Source: Candidatus Solirubrobacter pratensis (GTDB taxonomy: Bacteria; Actinomycetota; Thermoleophilia; Solirubrobacterales; Solirubrobacteraceae). From it: a stretch of DNA of 64,000 nucleotides. The stretch is taken from positions 434,001-498,000 of the forward strand of contig NZ_AUEK01000003.1 of NCBI RefSeq assembly GCF_000425945.1. Direction: 5' to 3'. A program made the position numbers and the translations under genes. Of this stretch, positions 1 to 7,680 are shown piece by piece (within the stretch, counting starts at the first letter, position 1; each line of letters begins with the position of its first letter). Below the pieces are notes generated by a model. The model was not told the origin of the DNA and did no database searches. It saw only the letters and a program-made list of their open reading frames with translations.

Positions 1-1
1 G

Positions 2-850
2 CTCGCCTCGCTGCTCGACCGCGCCGCGGCGCTGAAGGCGGCGCCGCTGTCCTCGCGGGTGCTCGACGGGCGCGCCGTCGCGCTGCTCTTCCAGAAGCCG
101 TCCACGCGCACGCGCACGTCGTTCGAGACCGGCGTGTTCGAGCTCGGCGGCCACCCGATGGTCCTGCGCGGGGAGGAGCTGCAGATCACGCGCGGCGAGT
201 CGGTGCGCGACACTGCGCTGGTGCTCTCGCGCCACGTGGCGGCGATCGGCCTGCGGACCGGCAGCGAAGAGGAGCTGGAGGAGCTCGCGGCGCACGCGAC
301 GGTGCCGGTCGTGAACATGCTCTCGCCGCTGCACCACCCGTGCCAGGCGATCGCCGACCTGGAGACGCTGCGCGAGGCCTACGGGGAGCTCGAGGGGCGC
401 GTGCTCGCCTACGTCGGCGACGGCAACAACGTCGCCCGCTCGCTCGCGGTGCTCGGCGGCCTCGCGGGGATGGAGGTGCGCGTCGCGGCGCCCGCCGGCT
501 ACCAGCTCGAAGACGGCTGGGGAGCGGTTCTCACCGACGATCCGGCGGAGGCGGTCGCCGGCGCGGATGCCGTCTACACCGACGTCTGGGTCTCGATGAG
601 CGACGACGAGTCCTCGGCCGCGGCGCGGCGCGCGGCCCTCGCGCCGTACCGCATCGACGACGCGCTGCTCGACCGCGCCGCCCCCGGCGCCTTTGCGCTG
701 CACTGCCTTCCCGCGCATCCCGGCGAGGAGATCACCGAGGCGGTCCTCTACGGCGACCGCCAGCGCATCTGGGACCAGGCCGAGAACCGCCGCCACGCCC
801 AGAAGGCGCTGCTCGAGCTGCTCGTTTCCGCCGCCGCGGAGCGCGGGTAG
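2..850 (+). CDS. argF: ornithine carbamoyltransferase (5' partial)
   Basis: Transfers the carbamoyl group of carbamoyl phosphate to ornithine, giving citrulline in arginine synthesis; cytosolic, usually trimeric. The carbamoyl-phosphate loop KPSTRTRTSFE, the HPCQA motif and the ornithine-binding HCLPAHPGEE motif are all visible in order. The gene is cut by the left edge of the window: the open frame runs to base 2 and encodes typical N-terminal OTCase sequence (LLDRAAALKA), so the true start lies outside. A GTG at 59 is inside the protein and is not the start. It ends with TAG 12 bases before the next small gene, suggesting co-transcription. Family assignment is secure. Confidence 0.95.
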   Translation, partial: LASLLDRAAALKAAPLSSRVLDGRAVALLFQKPSTRTRTSFETGVFELGGHPMVLRGEELQITRGESVRDTALVLSRHVAAIGLRTGSEEELEELAAHATVPVVNMLSPLHHPCQAIADLETLREAYGELEGRVLAYVGDGNNVARSLAVLGGLAGMEVRVAAPAGYQLEDGWGAVLTDDPAEAVAGADAVYTDVWVSMSDDESSAAARRAALAPYRIDDALLDRAAPGAFALHCLPAHPGEEITEAVLYGDRQRIWDQAENRRHAQKALLELLVSAAAERG

Positions 851-862
851 GTCAGCGCGGCC

Positions 863-1186
863 ATGCCGTCGTTGAAGAACCCCGCCGAGCTCGCGGTCAT
901 CCCGATCGACTGGCTGAAGGACACGCTCGACGCCGCGGTCCGGCGAGGGCGCATGACGCGCGACGACGCAACGGAGCTGCTGGCCGAGCTGCTGCGGGGG
1001 CGTCGCGGGCCGGAGGAGGAGGACACGCTCCCGATCAGCGGCTACGACGACCTGACGGCGGCCGAGGTCGTGACCCAGGTGAAAGGTCTGGATCCTGACG
1101 ACGCGCGCCGCGTGCGCGACTACGAGCGGCGCAACGCGAACCGCAAGACCGTGCTCTCGGCACTCGAGCAACGACTCACGCCGTGA
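863..1186 (+). CDS. small conserved-type helical protein
   Basis: A 107-residue protein of unknown function. The N-terminal half (IDWLKDTLDAAVRRGRMTRDDATELLAELL) looks like two amphipathic helices, and the C-terminal half is rich in Arg and Glu (RRVRDYERRNANRK). There is no signal peptide, membrane segment or Cys pair. It follows argF by 12 bases and its 3' end overlaps the convergent methionine aminopeptidase gene by 11 bases (TCA-N5-TGA). The composition matches its neighbours and the start is an ATG. I recall similar short proteins in related actinobacteria but know no function. Confidence 0.75.
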   Translation: MPSLKNPAELAVIPIDWLKDTLDAAVRRGRMTRDDATELLAELLRGRRGPEEEDTLPISGYDDLTAAEVVTQVKGLDPDDARRVRDYERRNANRKTVLSALEQRLTP

Positions 1187-1928
1187 CCAGGATCGGCGCG
1201 CCCTGGGTGACGACGATCGTGTGCTCGGCGTGCGCCGACGGTGAGCCGTCCTCGGTCCTGACGGTCCAGCCGTCCTCGTCCATGTAGACGTCGCCCAGGC
1301 CCGCGGCGATGATCGGCTCGACCGTGATCACGAGCCCGTCCGTGAGCGGAGGGCCGTCCCACGCGACGTTCGGGACGTCCGGCTCCTCGTGGATCCGGCG
1401 CCCGATGCCGTGGCCCTGGAGGTCGGCGCAGACGCTGAAGCCGCGCCGGGTGACCTCCGTCTCCACCGCGGCGCCGATCGCGCCGATGCTCGCGCCGGCC
1501 GTCGCGGCCTCGAGCCCGCGTCGCAGCGCGGACTGCGCGGCCGCGGCGAGGCGCTGCTCGCGGCCGCGCACGCGGCCGACCGGCACCGTGCGGCACGCGT
1601 CGGCGTAGTAGCCGGCGAGCTCGGCGGTGACGTCGAGCTTGACGAGCTGGCCGTCGCGCAGCCGGCGCGGGCCGGGGATGCCATGCACGGCCTCGTCGTC
1701 GACCGAGATGCAGGCGGTTCCCGGGAAGTCGTAGTCGAGCTGCGGGCCCGAGCGGGCGCCGTGCGAGGCGAAGACGCGCGCGGCGACGTCGTCGAGCTCC
1801 TTCGTGGTGACGCCGGGCCGCACCCGGCGGCTCATCTCGCGGATCGCCTCGGCCACCGCGCGGCCGGCGGCCTGCAGGGCGGCGAGCTCCTCTGGGTGGT
1901 CGATCGACACCCTGTCATCCTCACACAT
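1176..1928 (-). CDS. map: type I methionine aminopeptidase
   Basis: Removes the initiator methionine from nascent proteins in the cytosol, using a dinuclear metal centre. The pita-bread fold motifs are present: VKLDVTAELAGYYADACRT carries the two Asp ligands, LQGHGIGRRIHEEP carries the His ligands, and VITVEPII and the final SAHAEHTIVV carry the Glu ligands. Length (250 residues) is normal for type I enzymes without an extension. ATG at 1928 is the furthest sensible start; GTG at 1910 (VSIDHPEEL) is a good alternative and would leave more room before the divergent methyltransferase gene, which starts at 1932. Much longer antisense open frames reaching 3248 are GC-content artefacts. Confidence 0.93.
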   Translation of the reverse strand: MCEDDRVSIDHPEELAALQAAGRAVAEAIREMSRRVRPGVTTKELDDVAARVFASHGARSGPQLDYDFPGTACISVDDEAVHGIPGPRRLRDGQLVKLDVTAELAGYYADACRTVPVGRVRGREQRLAAAAQSALRRGLEAATAGASIGAIGAAVETEVTRRGFSVCADLQGHGIGRRIHEEPDVPNVAWDGPPLTDGLVITVEPIIAAGLGDVYMDEDGWTVRTEDGSPSAHAEHTIVVTQGAPILVTA

Positions 1929-1931
1929 CGC

Positions 1932-3314
1932 ATGTCCGTGACCGCACAGCGCCCGTCCCGAGGCGACGTCCTCGAGCTCACGATCGATTCCCTCGCCCAC
2001 GGCGGCAACGGCGTCGCGCGCCGCGACGGCTACGTCGTGTTCGTCGCGGGAGCGGTGCCGGGTGATCGGGTGCGGGCCGTCGTCGGCAAGGCCAAGCGCG
2101 CGTACGCGGAGGCGCGGGCGATCGAGATCGTCGAGCCGTCGCCGGATCGCGTGCCGGAGGTCGCCGACCACCCGGGCGCGCCGTGGCAGGTCCTGCCCTA
2201 CGAGCGCCAGCTCGCGGTCAAGGCCGAGCAGGTCGAGGACGCCCTGCGGCGGATCGGCAGGCTCGACGGGTTCGAGCTCGAGCCGATCGTCCCGGCCGCC
2301 GAGCAGTGGCGCTACCGCAACAAGCTCGAGTACTCGTTCGGGACCGGGGAGGACGGCGAGCTCGTGCTCGGCTTCCACGCCCCCGGGCGCTGGAACGACA
2401 TCGTCTCGATGACCGACTGCAAGCTCGCGTCGGAGAAGGGCAACGCGCTGCGCGAGCAGGTGCTGGCGTTCTGCCGCGCGCAGGGCCTGAGCGCCTGGGA
2501 CCGGCGCGACCAGCGCGGCTTCCTGCGCAACCTCGTGGTACGCGAGGGGCGCCGCACGGGGGCGACGCAGGTGCGGCTGATCACCTCGCCGGGCAAGCTC
2601 GACGTCGACGCGTTCGTCGCCGCCGTCGACGGCGACGGTCTGTGGTGGACCCAGACGGCCGACCTCGGCGAGTCGACGACCGGCGGCGAGACGACGCTGC
2701 TGTCCGGCGCGCCGCAGCTGCCCGAGCGCATCGGCGACCTGGACTTCCTGATCTCGCCCGAGGCCTTCTTCCAGACCAACACGGAGATGGCGGAGCAGCT
2801 CTACGCCGTCGCGCGCGAGTATGTGGCGCTGCGCGGGCACGAGCGCGTCTTCGACCTCTACTGCGGCATCGGCACGATCGGCCTCTCGCTCGCGTCGCGG
2901 GCGCGCGAGGTGATCGGCGTCGAGCTCGTCGAGCCGGCGGTCGCGGACGCGATCGCCAACGCGCGCATCAACGAGATCGACAACGCGCGCTTCTTCGCGG
3001 GCGACATCCGGCTGACGATGCGCGAGCTGGTCGAGCGCACCGGCAAGCCCGACGTCGCGGTGATCGATCCGCCGCGCGCGGGTCTCTCGGCGAAGATCGT
3101 CCGCCGCATCGTCGAGGCGGCGCCCAGGCGGATCGTCTACGTCTCCTGCAACCCGACGACGCTCGCGCCGAACGCGGCGCAGCTGGTCGAGGCCGGGTAC
3201 GGGCTCGTCAAGGTCCGCCCGGTCGACATGTTCCCGCAGACGCCGCACATCGAGGCGGTCGCCCTCTTCGAGGCTGGCCCCGACGGCGTCCGCAACCCCG
3301 AGCGCGACGAGTAG
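1932..3314 (+). CDS. 23S rRNA (uracil-5-)-methyltransferase, RumA/RlmCD family
   Basis: SAM-dependent methyltransferase expected to make 5-methyluridine in rRNA or tRNA. The N-terminus is a TRAM RNA-binding domain (about residues 1-65, with AHGGNGVARRDGYVVFV). The C-terminal half has the SAM-binding VFDLYCGIGTIGLSLA, the DPPRAGL motif and the catalytic-Cys region VYVSCNPTTLAPN that define the TrmA/RumA family. No cluster of four N-terminal Cys is seen, so it is not an Fe-S type. Target nucleotide (U747, U1939 or tRNA U54) cannot be decided from sequence. It is divergent from map with almost no gap between start codons. Confidence 0.9.
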   Translation: MSVTAQRPSRGDVLELTIDSLAHGGNGVARRDGYVVFVAGAVPGDRVRAVVGKAKRAYAEARAIEIVEPSPDRVPEVADHPGAPWQVLPYERQLAVKAEQVEDALRRIGRLDGFELEPIVPAAEQWRYRNKLEYSFGTGEDGELVLGFHAPGRWNDIVSMTDCKLASEKGNALREQVLAFCRAQGLSAWDRRDQRGFLRNLVVREGRRTGATQVRLITSPGKLDVDAFVAAVDGDGLWWTQTADLGESTTGGETTLLSGAPQLPERIGDLDFLISPEAFFQTNTEMAEQLYAVAREYVALRGHERVFDLYCGIGTIGLSLASRAREVIGVELVEPAVADAIANARINEIDNARFFAGDIRLTMRELVERTGKPDVAVIDPPRAGLSAKIVRRIVEAAPRRIVYVSCNPTTLAPNAAQLVEAGYGLVKVRPVDMFPQTPHIEAVALFEAGPDGVRNPERDE

Positions 3315-3317
3315 CGC

Positions 3318-3530
3318 TCAGCCCGCGCCGCCGAAGGGCGGGATGTTGCGGAAGGCGGCCGGCCGCGGATCGTCGCCGAGCGGCGGGCGCTCGGCCGCCT
3401 CGGTCTCCGGCGTCGTCTGCCGCGGCGGGTGGACCGCGACCCAGCGGCCCTTGGCGTCGAGCCGCATCTTCACCTTCGCGCCGGGCGGCTCGCCGGCGTC
3501 CTGCCGCCCGGAAGGTTCGTGCCTGGGCAT
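3318..3530 (-). CDS. small hypothetical protein
   Basis: A 70-residue, Pro/Arg-rich protein (MPRHEPSGRQDAGEPPGAKV at the start, RNIPPFGGAG at the end) with the segment KMRLDAKGRWVAVHPPRQ in the middle. There is no signal peptide or membrane segment. Its stop lies 3 bases after the methyltransferase stop, tail to tail. The ATG at 3530 was chosen because the region further upstream is the promoter area of the secreted protein gene at 3600. Function unknown; coding status is moderately supported by position and frame only. Confidence 0.5.
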   Translation of the reverse strand: MPRHEPSGRQDAGEPPGAKVKMRLDAKGRWVAVHPPRQTTPETEAAERPPLGDDPRPAAFRNIPPFGGAG

Positions 3531-3599
3531 GGATCCGAGTGTAACCCCGCCCGTGTGCGCGACGTAAAGGGTCGGACCGACGCACGACAGGGAGGTTGA

Positions 3600-5177
3600 A
3601 TGTTCCGCAGGATGCTCGTCGCCGCGCTCGCCGCGACGGCGATGACGGCGGCGCCCGCGAGCGCCGACGAGGTGAGCACGATCGCCGGGACCCCGCTCAC
3701 CGTGCACGTCGGAGACCACGGCCAGTTGCAGGCCTTCCGCGCAGGCGAGGCCTCAGGGTTCTTCTACAGGCCGAGCTCGCAGCTCGGCGATGCGGGGTTC
3801 TTCCTCGCCTTCCCCGGTACTCAGCCGCTGTCGCTCGCCACGAAGGTGTTCGGGTTCGACGGCGCCGCGGGCCCGGACGCGCCGCCGCTGACGCCGTACA
3901 CCACGTTCTCCAAGTCGGCGGCGACGGGCGCGGGAACGCCTGACGCGCCGTTCAAGCAGGTCACCGTGTACGACGTCCCGGCTGCCGCGCGCATCACGCA
4001 GACCACGTCGTACGTCAACGGCGCCCAGGAGTTCACCGTCCGCTGGGACGTCAAGAACATCTCCGGGTCGCCGTTGCGCTACAAGGCGCTCGCCGCGGCC
4101 GACTTCTACTTCGAGGGCTCCGACCGCGGCACCGGCGTCTTCACGCAAGGGCCGCCGCGCTTCATCGGCGGCACGAACGCCGACACCGGCCGCTCCGGCG
4201 GGTTCGTCGAGGTTCCGTCGGCGCCGGCGTGGACGCATTACCAGGCGCTCGAGTACGGCGGCAACGTCGCGATACCGGACGTCTGGGACGACAAGATCGA
4301 GGTCGCCGGGGCGAGCACCTCGCCGACGTTCGACGATACGGTCGAGGGCCAGCCGACGGACAACGCGGGCGGCGTCGAGTGGGACGACACGCTCACCGGC
4401 GACGCGCTGGCGCCGAACGCGACGAAGACGTACTCGCTGGTCGTCCGCAGCGCGCTGCCCGCCGCGCTGCAGTTCGACAAGACCAACGCCGGCGCCCCCC
4501 AGCGGACGCCGATCGCGTTCATCGCCACCGCCAAGGACACGTCGGGGCAGCCGTTCACCGGCAAGCCGCTGCGGTTCTCGATCACCGGCGCCAACCCGCT
4601 CTCGAGCGCCGCGACGATCGACGCCGCCGGCAATGCCGTGATCACCGATCCCGGCACCAACGCGGGCGCGGACACGATCGTGGCGTTCGTCGACCTCAAC
4701 GGCGACGGGGCGCGTCAGGACAACGAGCCGCAGGCCTCCACGCTGGCCACGTTCATCGACAACATCCCGCCCGCGTGCACGGTCAAGGTGACCGGCGACC
4801 GTCCCGGCGGCGGCGGCGCGGGCAAGCCGCTCGTGGTGACCGTCAACTGCGACTCGCCGGTCAACGTCACGACCGCGAGCACGTTCACGATCACGCCGCG
4901 CAAGAAGAAGGCGCACGCGTCGGCGAAGCCGAAGAAGAAGCCCAAGAAGGTCGTGATCAAGCTCCCGGTCACGAACGCCCAGGTCCTGACGCCCGGTCAG
5001 GCCGTGCCGGTGGCGATCAAGGTGCCGAAGTCGATCGCCAAGAAGTACGCCGGGGCGAAGGTGTCGGCGAAGGTCGTCGTGACGGCGGCCGACGCCGCCG
5101 GCAACAAGGTCTCGAAGACCGCGAGGCGCACGCTCACGCTGCGCGCCGTGAAGGCGAAGAAGAAGAAGAAGGGCTAG
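3600..5177 (+). CDS. secreted Ig-like protein with Lys-rich tail
   Basis: A 525-residue exported protein. Residues 1-23 form a signal peptide (MFRRMLVAALAATAMTAAPA, Ala-X-Ala cleavage near 22). The body is beta-rich, Thr/Asn/Gly-rich sequence with Ig-like stretches (about 300-400: RTPIAFIATAKDTSGQPFTG), and the last 100 residues carry Lys clusters ending in AVKAKKKKKG. A good ribosome site (GGGAGG) sits 7 bases before the ATG. No catalytic motif is evident, so I infer a cell-surface or extracellular structural/adhesive role. Its TAG shares four bases (CTAG) with the convergent hydrolase gene. Confidence 0.8.
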   Translation: MFRRMLVAALAATAMTAAPASADEVSTIAGTPLTVHVGDHGQLQAFRAGEASGFFYRPSSQLGDAGFFLAFPGTQPLSLATKVFGFDGAAGPDAPPLTPYTTFSKSAATGAGTPDAPFKQVTVYDVPAAARITQTTSYVNGAQEFTVRWDVKNISGSPLRYKALAAADFYFEGSDRGTGVFTQGPPRFIGGTNADTGRSGGFVEVPSAPAWTHYQALEYGGNVAIPDVWDDKIEVAGASTSPTFDDTVEGQPTDNAGGVEWDDTLTGDALAPNATKTYSLVVRSALPAALQFDKTNAGAPQRTPIAFIATAKDTSGQPFTGKPLRFSITGANPLSSAATIDAAGNAVITDPGTNAGADTIVAFVDLNGDGARQDNEPQASTLATFIDNIPPACTVKVTGDRPGGGGAGKPLVVTVNCDSPVNVTTASTFTITPRKKKAHASAKPKKKPKKVVIKLPVTNAQVLTPGQAVPVAIKVPKSIAKKYAGAKVSAKVVVTAADAAGNKVSKTARRTLTLRAVKAKKKKKG

Positions 5178-5941
5178 GCCGCCTGCGCGAGATCGCTCAC
5201 GCCCGGCTCGGGCGCCGCCAGGCGCGCGAGCGCGTGGGCGATCTCCGCGTAGACCTCCGCGTTGAGGCCCATGCCGAGGTGCGAGGCGCGGACCTCGATG
5301 AGGTCGGCGGCGGGGTCCAGGCAGGAGCGCCAGTCGACGATCCCGTCGGTGCGCGAGTAGAGCGCGGTGTACGGGACCTCGACGTCGCCGATGAGGTTCG
5401 CGCGGAACTCCCGGCAGCACTCGCCGCGCAGGCAGCTCCAGCGGAGCATGCCGGGGACGCGGACGCTGCCGAGCGCGCCGACCAGGCCCACGTTGACGAG
5501 GACGAGCGGGTGGATCCGCAGCTGCGACACCGTCGGGGCGCCGAGCGTGACGATGCCGGCGACGAGCTCGGGCCGCCGCGCCGCGAGCGCGCGGGCGAAC
5601 GTGCCGCCGCGGCTCTGGCCGATGATCGTCACCGGCTGTCCCGTCTGATGCGCGAACCGCTCGAGCCGCTCCTCGAGCCGCGTGCACGCCTCGGCCGAGC
5701 AGTCGACGTTGATCCGTATTCCCGCCCGATGGGTGCGGTAGCCGTTGGCGCGAAGCCAGTGCGCCATCGTCCGGAGCGAACCGTCGCCGGCGAGGAACCC
5801 GGGGATCAGGAGCACCGGGCGATCGTTCCCCCAGACCATGCCCGCGCCGCGCCAGATCGAGCTGCGCAGGAGCGCCGCCGCCTCGACGCCGGCGAGGCTC
5901 TCGCGCCAGATCGGAGGGATGAAGGGGAGCCGGACGGCCAC
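5174..5941 (-). CDS. alpha/beta-hydrolase, lipase-like
   Basis: A 255-residue hydrolase with a clear nucleophile elbow GQSRGG (about residue 123) after the HG-type segment PVLLIPGFLAGDG. A later Asp (SRTDGIVDW) and His (RASHLGMGLN) fit the remaining triad. The layout matches triacylglycerol lipase/esterase-like proteins of the LipA/EstA type. There is no classical signal peptide, although the N-terminus has a hydrophobic stretch, so location is uncertain. Substrate is unknown. It converges on the secreted-protein gene with a shared CTAG stop and is divergent from the oxidoreductase at 6005. Confidence 0.85.
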   Translation of the reverse strand: MAVRLPFIPPIWRESLAGVEAAALLRSSIWRGAGMVWGNDRPVLLIPGFLAGDGSLRTMAHWLRANGYRTHRAGIRINVDCSAEACTRLEERLERFAHQTGQPVTIIGQSRGGTFARALAARRPELVAGIVTLGAPTVSQLRIHPLVLVNVGLVGALGSVRVPGMLRWSCLRGECCREFRANLIGDVEVPYTALYSRTDGIVDWRSCLDPAADLIEVRASHLGMGLNAEVYAEIAHALARLAAPEPGVSDLAQAA

Positions 5942-6004
5942 GTCCAGTTAATACCCTGATTCTGTGGCGGCCACCACAATCGATCGGGGGGTACGATCGC
6001 CGAT

Positions 6005-6943
6005 ATGCGAGCCGCCACCATCCGCGACGGCCGGATCGAGGTCGTCGAGCACCCCGATCCAGAACCACAGGACGGACAGCTGCTGGTCCGTGTCCATGCC
6101 GCCGGACTCAACGGCGCCGACCTGCTCCAGGTCGCCGGCCACTACCCGCCGCCGCCGGGCGCGCCCGCCGACATCCCCGGCCTCGAGCTGGCCGGCGAGG
6201 TCGTCTCCTGCGGGCGCCGCGTCGGGCGCTTCGAGCCCGGCGACCGCGTGATGGGGATCGTGGCCGGAGGCGGCCAGGCGGAGCTGGCGGTGATCCACGA
6301 GCGCACGGCGATGCCGGTGCCGGAGGAGCTCGACTGGACCGCGGCGGGCGGCGTCCCGGAGGTCTTCACGACCGCCCACGACGCGCTCTTCACGCAGGCG
6401 GGTCTGGCGGTCGGCGAGCGGCTGCTCGTCCACGGCGCCGCCGGCGGCGTCGGCATGGCGGCGGTGCAGCTCGGCGTGATGACCGGCGCGCGCGTGACGG
6501 CGACGGTCCGCAACGAGCAGTGCCGCACGCAGGTCGCGGCGCTCGGCGTGCAGGCGATCGACCCCGAGGGCTTCGCGGACTACGGCCCGTTCGACGTGAT
6601 CCTCGAGCTCGTCGGCGCCCAGAACCTGACCGGCAACCTCGAGGCGCTCGCGACCGGCGGCCGCATCGTCGTGATCGGCGTCGGCGCCGGCGCGGTGAGC
6701 GACATCGACCTGCGCATGCTGATGCACAAGCGCGCCGTCCTGCGCGGGTCGACGCTGCGCTCGCGGCCGATCGAGGAGAAGGCGATCACCGCGCGGCTGA
6801 TGGAGAAGATGGTGTTGCCCGGGTTCGCGTCCGGCGACCTGATCGTGCCGGTCGCCGCGTCGTATCCGCTCGACGAGGCCCCGGCCGCCTACGACCGGTT
6901 CAAGGCGGGGAAGAAGCTGGGGAAGGTCGTTTTGGAGATCTAG
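6005..6943 (+). CDS. NADPH:quinone reductase-type zinc-less alcohol dehydrogenase
   Basis: Medium-chain dehydrogenase/reductase of the quinone oxidoreductase group (PIG3/QOR-like), about 312 residues. It has an N-terminal GroES-like domain (VHAAGLNGADLLQVAGHYPP) and a Rossmann domain with HGAAGGVGMAAVQL as nucleotide-binding loop. The Cys/His/Glu ligands of catalytic zinc are absent, as usual for this group. Expected to reduce quinones or alpha,beta-unsaturated carbonyls with NADPH in the cytosol. It is a single gene; no operon partner is seen. The ATG at 6005 fits the family start (MRAATI). Confidence 0.9.
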   Translation: MRAATIRDGRIEVVEHPDPEPQDGQLLVRVHAAGLNGADLLQVAGHYPPPPGAPADIPGLELAGEVVSCGRRVGRFEPGDRVMGIVAGGGQAELAVIHERTAMPVPEELDWTAAGGVPEVFTTAHDALFTQAGLAVGERLLVHGAAGGVGMAAVQLGVMTGARVTATVRNEQCRTQVAALGVQAIDPEGFADYGPFDVILELVGAQNLTGNLEALATGGRIVVIGVGAGAVSDIDLRMLMHKRAVLRGSTLRSRPIEEKAITARLMEKMVLPGFASGDLIVPVAASYPLDEAPAAYDRFKAGKKLGKVVLEI

Positions 6944-7025
6944 GTTTCGCCTCCACTTCGCCGGCCGCCGCGGGCGCGGCGTCGCGCGCCGGGTCCGACC
7001 GGCCTTGCTCCGTTCCGGCGACGTG

Positions 7026-7640
7026 TCAATAAGGCGGAAACTCAGACCACCACTCCCCGAGCACCCGGAACGCGCGCCAGAACTCGCGCTTGGCGGACTC
7101 CTCGTCGAGCGAGCGGTCGATGTCGGGCACGTAGAGCGCGTCGACCGACGGCGTCAGGTGCTGGATCATGCCGTATTCCTCGCGCACCTCGCGCGCGAGC
7201 GGCAGCTGCAGCTCGTTGAGCACGTCGAGCGCCTCCGGCCCCATCACCACCACGATCTTCGGCTGCACGATCGCGATCTCCTCGACCAGCCGCGCCACGC
7301 ACTCCGGCGCCGCCAGCGAGGAGTCGGCCACCGGGCACTTCACGCACAGCGTGCCGTAGACCACAAGGGGATCGATGTCGAGCCGCTTGAGCGACTTCAT
7401 CAGCGCGGTCCCGGCGCGCCCGTAGAACGCGACGCCCTCCTCGACCTCGGCGGGCGTCGGCGCGTGCTTGAGCAGCAGCACGTCCGCCTGCGGGTGCCCG
7501 GAGCCGAGGACCGGCATCAGGTTCCCGCGTGGGCAGCTGTTGCAGCCCTGCAGGTCGCGGGTGAAGTGATTGAGCTCTCGGATCGCGCGCTCGAGGTACT
7601 TCTCGCGGATCTCGTCGTCGGTCGCGGGCATTCCGCCCAT
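7026..7640 (-). CDS. uracil-DNA glycosylase superfamily protein with altered motifs
   Basis: About 204 residues. It resembles family 4 uracil-DNA glycosylases: an N-terminal CNSC pair before PVLGSGHPQADVLLL, then YGRAGTALMKSL, then CVKCPVADSSLAAPEC, giving four Cys placed like the 4Fe-4S ligands of that family. However, the uracil-pocket motif normally GEAPG or GEGPG reads KHAPTPAE, and the usual C-terminal HPS motif is not seen (YVPDIDRS is near that place). It may therefore be a divergent glycosylase or a non-catalytic Fe-S DNA-binding relative. ATG at 7640 was chosen; ATG 7631 and GTG 7649 are alternatives. Confidence 0.75.
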   Translation of the reverse strand: MGGMPATDDEIREKYLERAIRELNHFTRDLQGCNSCPRGNLMPVLGSGHPQADVLLLKHAPTPAEVEEGVAFYGRAGTALMKSLKRLDIDPLVVYGTLCVKCPVADSSLAAPECVARLVEEIAIVQPKIVVVMGPEALDVLNELQLPLAREVREEYGMIQHLTPSVDALYVPDIDRSLDEESAKREFWRAFRVLGEWWSEFPPY

Positions 7641-7680
7641 CGGGTTCACCCCACGGCCGGGTTCTCCTTGCCCCTGCAAC

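Noticed and set aside
1176-3248. A 690-codon open frame antisense to the methyltransferase gene
   Set aside because: Only its last 250 codons are map; the rest is a GC-content shadow with Arg/Asp-rich low-complexity sequence.
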